Below the pieces are notes generated by a model that ran no database searches, had not been told where the DNA came from, and worked only from the letters and a program-made list of their open reading frames with translations. The position numbers and the translations under genes are program-made. This document shows positions 28,541-41,232 of a DNA stretch of 64,000 nucleotides, piece after piece (positions within the stretch are counted from its first letter, which is position 1; each line of letters opens with the position of its first letter). The stretch covers positions 4,974,001 to 5,038,000 of the forward strand of contig JALJCS010000034.1 of NCBI GenBank assembly GCA_023055355.1, given 5' to 3'. The stretch is from Agelaius tricolor (lineage: Eukaryota; Chordata; Aves; Passeriformes; Icteridae).

Positions 28541-28563
28541 ATTCTCACCTGTGAGGTGAGAAT
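28541..28563. repeat. 23-bp palindrome, 10-bp arms around GTG
   Basis: The arms ATTCTCACCT (28541-28550) and AGGTGAGAAT (28554-28563) are exact reverse complements with a 3-nt centre. The inner part reads as TCACCT-GTG-AGGTGA, an everted pair of AGGTGA half-sites and also an E-box CACCTG. It could serve as a dimeric transcription-factor site or be a chance palindrome. Confidence 0.85.
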
Positions 28564-29837
28564 GGTCGTGCAGCTCAGGTGCTGGGATGGGCTGCCAAAG
28601 TGCCATGGGCAAATCTTGCTGCTGCAGACCTTGGGAACTCTTCCCTCCTGGCATCAGGTCCATGGAATGTCACATTTCACAGCCCTACGTGGTTATATTT
28701 GCACCATGCCACAAACGGGGGAAATGGAAATATTACAGCGATTACAAGGCAGTGATAGCAGAGCCCTGCAGCTGCTTTGGTAGAAATGAGCAGAAATGCC
28801 ACTTGGATTTTGGTGAGGGCAAAGATAAACTAGGAATCGGCCCTTGCATTTCCTTGCCTGGCTGCCCACTCCAAGGATATGCAAATGGGAGTTAAATCCA
28901 TCTCAGCACAAGTGTAAGAAGCAAAACTCCCCTCCACCCTGCACAGCTGCTTCTATAAGAGAGAAGCCCTTTTGGAAAGAAAGAGAAGCACCCCATGGTA
29001 TAATTACAAGCCATGAGCACACCCCTGCTATCATTTCCAGAGGCTTTTGGGAGGGAGCTGCCGCAGCCTTGAGAACTGAATCCTCACTCAGGAAGGACAG
29101 ATGCCAGATCATTATTCTTGGCTTTAAGATAGAAAATACCTTATGGGCATAAGATGCTATTTACTGCCTGCAGTACATTTCAAAGAGCAGCTATCTTGTC
29201 AATCACACGCCCTTTGTATTGCTCCACTAGGTCATTTTCATTTTGCTGTGGTTAGTTATTTTGGAATCGGTGTTATTCTTATGATCAGCTATCCCTTATC
29301 TACGCTGGTGAGAATAGCTTGGGGTTGTGACTTAAAGACCACAAGTATGACTAGTCTTGGCTCTGAACCTTGGAGACCCACAGGCACAGTCTTTTCTTAC
29401 AGAATGCAATCATTGTGGCATGCACACAGCCCTGAGCTATTTCACTTATTAAGCCAACAACTGCTTAAAATGGCAAAGCTGCTCTTGGAAAAAATCAACT
29501 TGCTGCTTTCTGCCTGTACAAGATCCCTTTTGATACAGATAAATTTTTAGAAAATCTAAGCCTGGGGCTATTGTCTCCCTCTGAGATACAGTTACAGCAG
29601 GGTAATGAGGAGACTCTCAGTTACGCTGCTGTGCTCATCTTCACCCGCACTGCTGTGGATGCAACAGGCAGAAATGATTTCTTCTCCACCAGAGTTCCTT
29701 TAAAAAAACCCTCATCAGTGGAAATGTGGCTTTGTGTCTGTATCTGGTGTCCGGGAGATCCAGAAAAACCCCAGCAGAGGGAGCAGGAATAGTGTGGTGC
29801 TGTTTACCAGAGCTGGCTCTGGGAAGTTTCTGGAATG

Positions 29838-30042
29838 CTTCCCTGTGAGGGTGGTGAGGCGCTGGCACAAGTTTCCCACAGAAGGTGTGGATGTGCCATC
29901 CCTGGAAGTGTTCAAAACGCATTTGGATGAGGCTTTGATCAACCTGGTCTAGGAGAAGGTGTCCCTGCCCATGGCAGGGAGGTGGAATGACATGATCTTT
30001 CCAAGTTCCTTTCCAACCCAACCCAATCCATGGTTCTCTGAC
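29838..30042 (+). mobile_element. CR1 LINE 3'-end fragment (5'-truncated)
   Basis: The sequence follows the familiar avian CR1 3' untranslated region: CCCTGTGAGGGTGGTGAGGC, then CATCCCTGGAAGTGTTCAA, CAACCTGGTCTAG and GTGTCCCTGCCCATGGCAGG, ending with CCTTTCCAACCCAACCC and degraded terminal 8-mers near 30030-30042. The CCCTGCC/GGCAGGG hairpin arms, a known CR1 3' feature, are intact. No reverse-transcriptase coding remains. This is typical of CR1 copies truncated at the 5' end during target-primed reverse transcription. The 5' boundary could lie somewhat further upstream. Confidence 0.9.
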
Positions 30043-32460
30043 TATCAGTGCTGCTTTGCTGCTTCTCAGAAATCCTGGGCTGTTACAGCCCGAGCCACTG
30101 GAGAGGCCACGTGTGCATGTTGTGTTGGTTGATCACAACAGAGTTCTCTCACAAAATCTTTCATTTACAGCTTCTCTGGCAATCTTTTCCATGTATAACC
30201 ATAGTCATGCACTTTCTACTCCAAATCTGGCTTTCAGCTCCCCTTCCTGAGCAGGTTTCAGTGCGGGGCATGCTGGCTGTGCTCCCCATGGGGAGCAGTG
30301 CCTCTCACCAGGCTCTGATCTGTGGCTGGACATGTGCAAAGTACTGGCAGCTCTGGGAGCCTTCAAGATAAAATGCACTTTCTGAAAGTAAGATTATTCT
30401 TATTACTGAGCTGATGTGGAACTGTTTATTTTATTTGGTATCTTTTCAAATCATTTAATTATCATATTAGTTGTGTTCATAGCTTATATTCTAAGGGCAC
30501 AATTGTGTGAGTGAATGAAAGATTGCCTCCTGCCAATTTCATTGTACAAACAGCCTGGAGCTCTCTCTGCCTTAAATATATATCCAGAAGTGGGCTGAAT
30601 GCGTGTGGGAAGTGGAGAAAAACTTTGGAAACAAAAGGAGCTCTTACCCAAGGTCTCTTTTAAAGACTTTCATTAATTTTCTAAAATAGCTAATGATTCT
30701 TTGAAGACTGGGAAAAAACCCCAGTAGTTCTGTACTCTGCTCAATGCTGATCAAATGGTTCCCCAGTGGTTTACAATCAATAAGATTTTGCTTTGGCCCT
30801 ATCAAGGTAAATATTAAAATAAAATCACTAAATTCTGCTATTCCACATCTGGGAAAGTTCTGCTTTTCCACATGAAATGTATGACAAGCCTGGAATATTG
30901 GGACTGCCAAAAAAGCGTATCTCCACACCATATAAACAGTGCAGTTGAAAAAATTATTACCTTATGAAACTTATAGCCAGCAGGGTTATAGAAAATTTAT
31001 ATAGAGAGATAAAGAGAAATCAGTAAATAGAATTGCTATCTAACATGTTTTGTGGAGTTTTTTTAACATATGTGTAGATATTCCCAGTTATTCTCCCTTT
31101 GGATCATGGATTTGAAAATGCAATGGCACAAGAATTCAGAAATATTTCTAGAAATGAAAAAAGCAACCTCCAGAAGACACAATCCACTCCAGAAGGACCT
31201 CAATATGTCAAAATTATATTCTTCCTTTTCCTTCTCCCAAAGAAGAAACCACAATATTTTCTCTGAGAAAACATTTTAGTCACAATGCAATGATACATTT
31301 TTCAGGTGAAATATTCTTCTCTCAAGAGGCTTGGTCAATCCTCTCCCTTTTTCCCTCATCTGCTGGTATATCACACTGGAAAAGCATCTCCTCTCTGCTG
31401 GAAAAACCTCTGACCACCTTGCACTTTAGGTAAGAAAGCCCTGAATGGCATCAGCCTGGTCAGCTCCAGCTCTGTATTCCCAGCCGGATGTTCCCCAGGG
31501 GGTGTCCCCACAACAGCTGGGGACTGTAACACACCTGCATGGAAGCTGCCCTGCCTCTCCCAGTGACCCCAGCTGTGGGAGCACTGCTGTTTGCTGAGGG
31601 CCTGGAATGTTCCTCACCCAGCTGTGCTCCGCTGGACGCTTCCCAATGGACTGCAAGAGGACTGCTGACAGCACGGTGACACTAACCTTGGCCAGCTGAC
31701 AACCAAAAGTTGCCTCCACACACCCTGGATTGGACCTATTGTCCTTCCTCTGACCCTCAGCTCCTTCCTCTGGCTCTGAGTAATGAGTGTAAGCAATCCC
31801 AGCTATTCCAGTCTATCTTTTCCCTATTTTTCTTCTAGCAGAGAGGATATTCCTCCTTCACTGCTCATAGTCAGATTTGTCTTCTAAAGAAGTGGACACA
31901 TCTGGTGGGGGGTTAGTGAAGGGAAGGGTTCATGGAATACTCAGTACTTCTCAGGTAACTTGGGATTGCAACCTCCTCACAGCTGGAGGACTCCCTCTCC
32001 AGCATCTGAACAAAACTCACCTGCTGAAGAGCAGGATCCTCCACTGGATCCACAAACTGGACATGCCCTGGGCTTGTCCTCTTGTATAATGCAAAAGAAA
32101 AGGCAGAGAAAATCTTTCCTGAGCACTGAATTCCCCAGGAGAATATGGCTGAACTTGTCTGCAAGCAAGCCACTGCTGTTTGCCTACTCAGATTCACCCT
32201 CTCCAGTCCATCTGGGAGTATTGTACTTCAGACAGTAACAGTCAGATCAAACATTGCTCAGTTTGGGAACATGGGATGCATTTTCTTCCAGGATTTCTTC
32301 AGTATGTCACTGGCATGTTTTCCCATTCAATTGTAAGTCAAAACTGGCTGCAGAAGAGAGTCATTGAGGGGGTAGGTCACAGTTGCCACCCTCTTATCAA
32401 TGTTATCACCAATACTATCGATATATGGCAGCAAAGTTCCCCTCCAGAAGTCGTAAATGT

Positions 32461-32522
32461 AAAGCCAGAAGTCTCTGTAATAGACTTAAGAAGGCCAGAA
32501 GCCTCTGTAATAGAGGCTTAAG
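32461..32522. repeat. 30-32-bp tandem duplication, two copies
   Basis: Unit 1 (32461-32490) and unit 2 (32491-32522) share the core GCCAGAAG(T/C)CTCTGTAATAGA and end CTTAAG. They differ by two substitutions and a 2-bp insertion, consistent with a moderately old local duplication. Confidence 0.9.
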
Positions 32523-34911
32523 AAAATCTTAAATACTTGTGGACCAGAGAGATAATCAATTCTTCTCCCTGAATTTCTTCTCCCATTGTTTCTGTCTGAA
32601 AACCAAAAATTACCAAGATGAAATCTGAAGAAATGTAAGATGCAGAACTAAAATGCCAACGAGTGTCTACAGACTGAAAAGGTTTTTGTCAATGTGGGGC
32701 CAAAGTTACCCACTATAACAGTCAGACAATCAGAGTGTCAAATAAAATTAGGGAATCTTAATTAGGCTTTTAAAATGCTGATTGTTCATTACATAGGGAT
32801 TTTTTAGCTCTGTTGCTCTGAGCATCTCCCTATCCTAAAGACAGGAGCTGTGCTGTGTCTGACAATTCAGTAGTGGTTACTAGGGAATGATTTTTCTCTT
32901 CCTCACTTTCCCACTGTGGAAAATATCTACAAATGAACACAAAGAGCAAGGCAGCAGCTTGCAAAAAATGCAAAGTCAAGCTTACCTGTGGCCCACCTCT
33001 GCAGCAATCTTGTTTACACATCAGCACCTCGGGAACAATCCCTACTTCACTCACATTCCTCAAGAGCAGCCTTTATTATACGGTGCACCACATCCTCACA
33101 TTAATTAGCACCTCACCGGCAGGCTGAGGATCCTTTTTCAAAAGGACTGCAATTAACAAAATAAAACTAATCTCTTTTTACTTTGAGCAGCATCACTTCT
33201 CTCCCCCTCTTCAAAGTGAGGGGGTAAAAGTGTTGCTTTCCTCTGCAAATTAGAAATGGAAATATTCCCCAACGCAGGGTGGTTTTCACTTGCCTACCAC
33301 CTTTTGCCTGAATATTTGAAAGGATTTGGCAAAAGGGAAGGGTGGGGAAGGATATTGATTTTCTTTGATTTTTCTTCAGTTTATCTGGGGAGTTGGAGGC
33401 AAGAGGTGGTAACTCACCTCAGGTTACAGGATGACTTATGAGCAGAGTCTAGTTTTGTAGGCTCTCAGATTATTCACCTCAGCAGATAACCCAACAAATG
33501 CAACAATTTCACTGCAACGCAAAATTTGGTAACATGTTCTGTGACATCTGGGCTGCCAGAGAGTTCCTAATGGCAGTGAGCACAACATAATCTGTTGAAA
33601 TACAATGTTCCTTTGGATGCTTTGCAATGTGATCTTCTCTCTGTGGGGAAAACCCTTAATAGATGGGGCTTAAAGATTCCTTTCCCTGTTTTTTAAAAAA
33701 ATTCAGTGGGGAAAAAATGCCTTGACTTAAAGTTTTGTTTATAAAACCAGCTTAGATTTGTCATTAAAATACTGTGGCTGAAAAAGTGTCAACAAAACAT
33801 AAAAATATTGGCTGTCAGTGGTAATCCAGCTCCCTCAGGGGCAGCCAGAGGGTGCCATGGCCTCCAGGAATGATCTTCTGTGGATGGGAATGTCTTCTCC
33901 TCCCCAGGGGTGATTTTGGGCTCCAGAAGCCAGGGTTGCATGAGGCAGCTCCCAGGAAGCCCCATGATGGATTTGCTGGTGTTTGATTTTGCTGGTGGGT
34001 CATTCAATAGCTGTCATGCCCCAAGTGGCAGAGAAGTTAAGCTTAGAAAAAGCACAGTATCACCCCTGGAATGCAAATTTCTCTTTTTGGAAAAACTGTT
34101 CATCTAAAATAAAAAAGGAACCCCTTTCTTCCCTCTCCAGGAGGTGCCTCCATAGGGCCAGCCCCTTCATTGTGGGGCAGCCCAGAAGACAATTCAATGA
34201 TTTGTCCTCATAAGCCTGGTAAAGGCCCTAAGAGAGACTTCCAAAATCACCCCAAATAACCTCAGAAAGGAAAAGCTAATTTTCTATGTTCACTTTAGCC
34301 CTGCTTTGGGTGAAACATGGCAAAGCCACATGAAATGCTGTCTGTGGCAGTGCCTTTGTGGCACCAGCAGTATCTGTGTTTTGTAATGAACTTTTAGAGC
34401 CTCCATGTGGCAAAGGGTTCTGTTGGCAAGCACATGTTCCTTCCTCATTAAATACTCCTGTGCTGTGAGAAGCTCTCAGTGCTGGTGGGTTTTTAACACC
34501 TGGGAAGAAGAATGATGCTGCATCACTACTGAAGATAGCAGAACTTACCCAAAAGTGTCCTGATGTTTTGGGATCCAGATTGTATGGAGCAGCTGGGCTT
34601 TAATCAAGCCTCTCACATAAATCTCTCTGCTACACTTGTGGACCTAAAAAACCAAAAGAAAAAAACAAAAAAGTAATGAAAAAGGATCTGGGAAAATCAT
34701 CACAGAGGGACTAAGAGCAATTTTGGAGTATCTCTCTCCCCTGCAGGCATTGTTCCTCTGAATAGGGCAGAGTTTAGGGCAAGTCAAGAGCAAGCTGCTG
34801 ATTTGGAAATAATGGTGCAGGCTGGAAAGAGCCTGCACCATGCACAGCCCACCAGCTGTGTGCTGCCTCCAGCCAGCACCACAAAAGGAAACAAACACAG
34901 ATCAGCTGCAA

Positions 34912-34985
34912 AATTATTATTATTATTATTATTACAGCTCCCTTGAATCATTATTATTGTTATTATTATTGCTGTTGTTGTTATT
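34912..34985. repeat. (ATT)n / (TTG)n compound microsatellite
   Basis: ATT repeats cover about 34912-34934. They are interrupted by ACAGCTCCCTTGAATC and resume as ATT/GTT trinucleotides to about 34985. The interruption suggests an old array that has split. Confidence 0.9.
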
Positions 34986-36424
34986 CTGCTCAGGCCATTA
35001 AAGACTGCAGTTTAGTGTCAGAGAGGTTTCAGTGGTTTCAGGGATGCTCTTGGAAAGGGTATGTTCATGCTGCCTCAAACCTCTCACTGTTGTCCTATTT
35101 TCCAAACAGTCTCATAACCTCTGATAAAGCACTCTAACAGTTTTTTTTGCCATCACATGCCAAAAAAAATCATCCTGAGAAGATTCCTCCAGGCTGAACA
35201 CGAGGGCACACCTTAGGGCAGCTGTGGCCACAGTGAAAAGTGTGTAATTCCCTGGCAGGACTGCTTGCCTTTGGAATATATTTGAAAATACATGGAACGA
35301 CGTGTCCCTGTTTGCTTTTCACACTGACAATGGGCAGAACTCAGGTTACAAGTACATCAAGTCCCTGCTAAGAACACCAAAGAGTGAAAGGGTGTGAGTT
35401 CCAAGTGAATATGGACTTTCCAACAAACCTGGTACTATTCCCATGATATTTCTCCAGGATCATGTTCTGCCCTCCACAAAATCATTAGATTCTCTTAATG
35501 GGTACCAGAGATGGAAAAAAACCCAAACAGATTCATGTATAGTACCCTTTTTTTGGTGGAAAACCAGGCTATAGCTCTTCCCAGCAACTACTGGATTTCT
35601 ACTTTTTTTTTCCTTTCTAAGGAACCTAATGCACATCAGTCTCAAGAAGAAGAAATATCCTTATTTTCCACATTGATGGATATTTAACTTCCTGCTACAT
35701 GGGGAAAGATATCAATGCTTCGTGCTGAATCAACATGTTGAACATCAATAATGAGTAAACCCAGTAATTCCTGGCAGACCTAATGTGTCAATGAAGATAA
35801 AATTCTATACCATTCCAAGTTGTAGAAGACAAGCCTTAACAGCCAGTGATACTCCATGCACTGCACCCACCTCACTAAAGTGTTTCTCTGAAGCATCTAA
35901 TTTAATTTAAAGTCATAGAGCCACACCATAGCCAAGAGACGAAACAAGAATGTAAAAGACAGTCATGAACCACTTGTATTTTTCTGAACATTTCCACCTC
36001 TTTACATTAACTGTAATTTCTTTGATTACAACTCAGTTTTTCCCCCCTTTATGCTGCTGAGAGAGCTTCACTCACAGTCACTGTTTCCTTTGTGTCATTA
36101 ATTATTCAGTCTGCTCATGTGAGCGTGAGAAAGCAGCACCAAGAAACCAGGGAAAATATGAATGCAAAACCACAAAGGAACTGCAGGCATCACCAAGGCC
36201 AGTTGCAGGCTCTGAAACTGGATGTTTCCAAGCCATCTTAGGACCAACTCGTGGTTAATATTGTCATTGTTGGGTTACCAGGCTTGTTATGCTCTGAGCT
36301 CTGGGCATTACTTTTTTTAAGGCATATCCTAAGAGATTCAAGTTCCACCTACCAAAGATATTCAGAAGAAAACATCTGGTTATGAAATTCCATTGGGAAC
36401 CAGAGTGTTGCTTCCTAATAAACA

Positions 36425-36444
36425 GGATAGACAGATAGATAGAT

Positions 36445-36492
<48 letters not shown>
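36425..36492. repeat. (GATA)n microsatellite
   Basis: The GATA/AGAT tetranucleotide is repeated for about 65 bp with one GATA-to-GACA change and one short phase slip near 36444. The length is in the range of polymorphic bird microsatellites. Confidence 0.95.
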
Positions 36493-36743
36493 TTTTAAAT
36501 GAGATCTTAAGTTCTTTAAGCAGAATCATGGGAATGGCATTGTTCACTGTAGCTGTTGGTGCACAGTTACCTTCACTGTGTCCTCCTTAAATTGCAGGAA
36601 AACCAGACCATTTTTAGGTTTGATTCTTTCTGCATCCCTTTCTGTGATGTTTTTTTCTCTTCAGAGCTTGCTGCCCATTCCTCTCCTCTGGCTGACCTTC
36701 CTCACAGGGCACATTCTGTCTCCTCCCAGCCCTTTTCTCTCCT

Positions 36744-36768
36744 ATGCCATGCCATGCCATGCCATGCC
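36744..36768. repeat. (ATGCC)5 minisatellite
   Basis: Five exact copies of the pentanucleotide ATGCC are followed by ACCTGAAGG. Being short and perfect, it is probably length-variable. Confidence 0.95.
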
Positions 36769-38649
36769 ACCTGAAGGTGTCCAGCCCAAAGCCACCAGGA
36801 TGAGGACCATGCCAGCTGCTCCCAGGGGAGCTGAGCTCTGTGACAGGCTTCAGTGCCCTGTCTGAACTGTGCCCAGCCACCCGGAGCAGCTGCCAGCAGC
36901 AGCCCAGAGCCCTTTCATGCCCCCTCCCTCCCGTTTTGCTCCAGCTGCCAGAGGCCTTATCCCTCTTTTCTTCCCACCTCCCCAGGCATTCAGGGCCACA
37001 GCTGTTTGATCAGGTCATGGTCCCTTTCTCTCAGAGCCACTGGCAACCCGCACAAAAAACCACCGGTGGAGAGATCAGATTTCCCTTCCCATTCCTTTTC
37101 CATCCATGGGGAACTCTGCCCTGCTCATTTGGGGGCACAGTGGACGTCAAGGCTGGATAGTGGCTGCCAGCCCCCACCAAAATCCATATATTTTCATCTT
37201 CCATTTTTTTCCCCCTCCCACTGACCCCTGCAGAAGGAAGAGCAGGTGAGCAGTGCTGCAAAGTGCTGGTCACACCACTGCTCCTTCAAACACATCATGA
37301 GTTATAAAAGCAGATCACTTGGATTGAGTGTGAGGTACCAGGAAACTTTTGGATGTCCCTGGTGTATGATCTCATTCAGACAAGCCACCTGTTATGGGCT
37401 GCAGAGTCATAAACTGGTCCTGGGTAAAGAACTGTCTTCTCTGTTGTCCAGGACAGCTGCTCTATCTGTATGAAAAATCTATTAACTCTGCAGAAATTGC
37501 CATTAAAATATTAGCTTGGTGATATTTTCCATTAGGAATTTCTGAGCTTTCCATGCTCCTGTGTGCATGTCGAGCTATGTACCTGCATGTGCATATGCTG
37601 CAGGAAGAAAATGTGAACACTGAAATATAAATGCAACTGTTCAGGCCCAGTGGAGATCATAAAAGGTAGGAAATCATGGAATGAATTATTGTTAAAGAAA
37701 ACCCAGTCAACAGCCTATAAGCAGTAAGGAAGTTTTAAAGTCTGTTGTAAACTTGTCTCTGACTCCAGTTAAATTGCTTTCCATAGGCAACAAAAATTTT
37801 TTTAAATTTATCTTGCAGGCTTTTGTCTTTGCTACGCTTCTAACAAAGCTGTTAACAGATTCTGTAGGAGATCAGGGCTTTAATTTTTTATTGATAACTT
37901 CAGAAAATAAATATTAATGCTTTAAACTTTTATTTTTCCTCTCCCTTTCTCCCCCTCCTATTTTTTTTTGCCATCACCTGCAACAGACAATCTAGTAGTG
38001 CTGTGTGTGTGTCATACAGTAAGAGAAAGGGAGAGGAAGGAGCAATGGGCTCCATTTCAGTGTCCAAAATCAGGAACTTTTCATAGCACTCCATCCCAAA
38101 TCTATCAGGAAACCCCTTCCTCAGACACGAGTCTTGTGCCAGCTTCTAGATAGATATTCCATTTTGTGTTGATTTTGGATTCTGAGCCAATATCGGCCTC
38201 ATCATGGAAACTGAGTTCCAGCTTTAAATTTGGAGAGGCACCTGGTTTCTCCTGAATGCTTTTAAATGCTTTCAGCCCTTTGGATGAAGAATGCCTGTTT
38301 TACCATTAGTCACTTGGAGTGAGAGACCTGCCTCTGAAGGGCCAGCTAAATCCTACAGCTTCTTCTCCATCACCCTTAGCATTGCATTAAGTACCTAAAG
38401 AAAAGGTATTTATACAAATGAATCATGTGCCAAGTGGTTTTTTCTTTCATTCCAGAAAAATACGAGAGGTTTATAGACGTAAAAAGCACAGCTCCACGTG
38501 CAACACCCTTCCCAGTGCATTTTCAGGCAAAATAACAAGCTGGGTGCCAAGACTACAAGTTGTCCAACAGCAAATCCAGCTGTCATTAATGCAGGTATCC
38601 ATCCTCCAGTGGAAACAGCCTCCATCAACAGCAGACAGCTGTGGCTTTT

Positions 38650-39200
38650 AATGTAATTCAGTGGTGGATAACACAAAGCAGTACTTTCACAGGCGGAGCG
38701 CGGATGAAAAATGACACAGCCCAGGAACATGACAAGTAACAGGCCTGCAGGGTGAAGTTCTGACTGGCTGTAACTGGAAAGCTTGTTTTCTCTCGAGCAC
38801 GGCTTTGCCAGCTTCAAATGGCACTTACTATTTTTGGTAAAGTTGTTGCAAGCCCTCACACACGCTTCATCCAGCACCAGTTCAATGGTATATGATAATC
38901 ATTTGGTATTATACACTGGCAACGGAGCCAGAAGGTTTCCTTCATGCATCCTCCTACCGCTGCCAAGGCAATCAAATTAATTCTGTTAACAGCCTGCCAA
39001 GCCAGCTAGCCCGCTAAACTGTCCTGCCCGGAGAGGGAAAGGAGCCCTTCCCATCAAACCGAGCCGTGTCCCTGCGGAGCGCGCCGGCTGGAGCGCGGCC
39101 AGCGGGAGCGCTGCTATCATCGTGCCATGCCGGGCGATGGCTCTAATGAGCTGACATTTCCTGTTGCTCAATTGCCACGTCTGGAAGCCAAAGCAAACAG
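38650..39200. promoter_or_regulatory. CpG-rich candidate regulatory block
   Basis: CpG dinucleotides are concentrated at about 39003-39145 (for example GCGGAGCGCGCCGG and GGAGCGCGGCC), against a CpG-poor background. The flank carries AATCAAATTAATTCTGTTAAC (about 38969-38989), with homeodomain-type cores and a GTTAAC half-site, and ATGATAATCATTTGG (about 38891). No ORF with domain content crosses it. It could be an orphan CpG island or a conserved enhancer; this is inferred from composition only. Confidence 0.35.
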
Positions 39201-40650
39201 TGTTCAGCCCCGGCAGAAACCAGACGAGGGCTTCTGACTTTTCCCTGTGCCTTCTGTTTCCTTGTTTGCGATGTTTCTCCATCCGAAGCTGCCTAGATAA
39301 AGAGGGATGTAGAGAAAAACTGCTCCTGCAGCATATGGAATATATCAGGCTGTGCTGCAGAAACCAAGCTGTCTCATGTGGCTTCCCCAGTCCTCACAGA
39401 CCACTCTGCAACAGAGCCATTCCCTGTTAATCCCAACAAGGAGCTGCTGTGAGAGAGAACCACGGGCACAGGTTGCCCACACCGGCCTGGCTCTGCTGCT
39501 TTGCCCTGAGCCCACAGCTGAGCTCAGATTTCTTCCATGTTTTTCCCTCTCTTCTGGCTGCTCCTTTCACCACCAGCAGTGGCAGTTGGGAGATTTCAAA
39601 CACCCCTTCTAGGATCTCCAGGAAATCAGTGCAGAGCACTGAAGTTGCTGCCATTATTACATCTCCTTATAATCACCATCTGGCACAGTGAAATCTTAAT
39701 GCTTCTCTTCAGAATGATTTTTCACCTAAAGATTTTCACCTAAGGGAACACTCTTTGGTGAGGCTCAAATCACCAGTGTGTATTGAAACCACTGTGGTTC
39801 TAAGCCCAGCAGTGCTAACTGACACATCTAAAGCAGAGGCACAACAGGTACATCCAAGGAATATTAATGGGAAGAAAAATTACAGGCTCAGGCTAAAAAA
39901 CCAGGCAGAAATCCTCTGGGGATCTCAACACATGCTGCTCAGCATGAAAAGGAGCTATTGGATGAGCCAAGCTGAACAAGCATGAAAGAGATGTTTTGCT
40001 AAGAAGAGGATGGAAATGATGAAAAATGGCAGATAGAATTTTTGTTTCACCCTCTGACAGAAGGCCACAAGGTTCAAGGGAGGGTCATTTTTCTGTGTCA
40101 CTTTCTAGGCTAGGATAGAGATGGGATTTTATCTACCTGCACCAAGCTTCTTTCTAAAGACTGTGCACTAAATTGGGGCCTGTGTTGCTGGCAGCAAAGT
40201 TTTCTTCATAGCCTTTACTTTTGCCCTCTAAATGGTACATGAATTTCATAGACCTCGAGCTGTACTTGCAGCCTTTTCCCTAAGTCACGGCACTGGCAGT
40301 CTTGGCTGTCCTCCATCAACTTCACTGTTAAGTCTCAAAAGTCTGTTATAGATTTTACAGACTTGGGGGAAGCTCGTTTTGCTTATGTGCAGGCACTCAT
40401 CTGTTCAGTTTGGTTTGCTCTCTTCTGTAGTGGCACATTTCATGTTTGTGGCATCAATAAATAACAAAAAACTATTCCACCCATCCCTTTGGATTATGCT
40501 GAAGTCAAGGGAATGAAAATTATCCATAGAAAAATGTTTCTTTTGGCAGCAACGTGCCTCATGCAGCAGTGACACTAAAAAATCACCAGCACTGGAAAGA
40601 ACTCAGCGTGTCTTTACAATTCCAATTTTCTGTGCCATGGATTAAAGCAA

Positions 40651-40800
40651 GTCATAGAATCATGGAATCATTAAGGTTAGAAAAGAGATCATCAGACCCA
40701 ACCTTGAGTGTAGAAGTCAGTGCACTGTGGTTCCATATGATCCCTACATGTACCACATAGTCCTTAGAATTTTGAAAGCATCCACTTCATCCCTTCCCAC
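40651..40800 (-). mobile_element. Diverged CR1-like 3' tail (reverse orientation)
   Basis: The start TCATAGAATCATGGAATCAT followed by TAAGGTTAGAAAAGAGATCA and CAGACCCAACCTTGAG matches the reversed 3' end of CR1 LINEs: terminal ATTCTATG-type 8-mers, then the GTTGGAAAAGACCTCTAAGATCA-type block. The sequence decays after about 40710, so the inner boundary is approximate. No coding remains. Confidence 0.7.
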
Positions 40801-41210
40801 AATAACATACCAAAGATTTTCAAAGAGACTTAAAGCACAGGGAAAATTAATAAAGAAAATAGGTACTGACATGGATAAAAATAATTTTTCCTCTGAAAGC
40901 ACAGAGAAAAGCCACTGATGGCACAAATACTGCTCTCCTCCCCACCCCAACCACCCCCCTTTGCTGGGAGTTTCCATGAGCAAGACCCAGCAATCTGAGC
41001 TGCAAATCTGCATGGTTGCACAGAACCAGAACAGGCTTCTGCCTTTGTTTTTAATTAATGTTGCAATTCTGAAATTGCTAATTGGGAAAAGCTGCTGCTT
41101 ACTCAAGGTACTGAACCATTTTGTGAAATGGGTTATTGTATGCAAAATAGATGCAATGAGCTGCGTAGTTTAAAAAGAATTATATATATTGCTTAGGTGA
41201 TCAAAAGGTC

Positions 41211-41232
41211 AATAATATAATATAATATATAA
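41211..41232. repeat. AT-rich (AATAT)-type simple repeat
   Basis: This is a short AATAATATAATATAATATAT run. A longer AT-only patch with similar sequence occurs at 43845-43870. Both are low-complexity DNA. Confidence 0.85.

Larger units (their letters stand above)
17899..29837. other. Unique non-coding DNA, no gene seen
   Basis: No gene or RNA gene was recognised. The stretch includes motif-dense blocks at 20.75-20.89 and 25.7-25.85 kb, an AT-rich dispersed duplication at 22.13-22.20 kb, a purine-rich run at about 28.45-28.49 kb and a near-palindrome at 28.54 kb. The longest frame (26117-26602, minus, 161 codons) has no recognisable domain and is overlapped by frames on the other strand. Confidence 0.65.

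Noticed and set aside
38410..38877. 155-codon minus-strand frame with hydrophobic stretches
   Set aside because: Cysteine- and leucine-rich composition is what this DNA gives in that frame by chance. There is no recognised family and no splice context.
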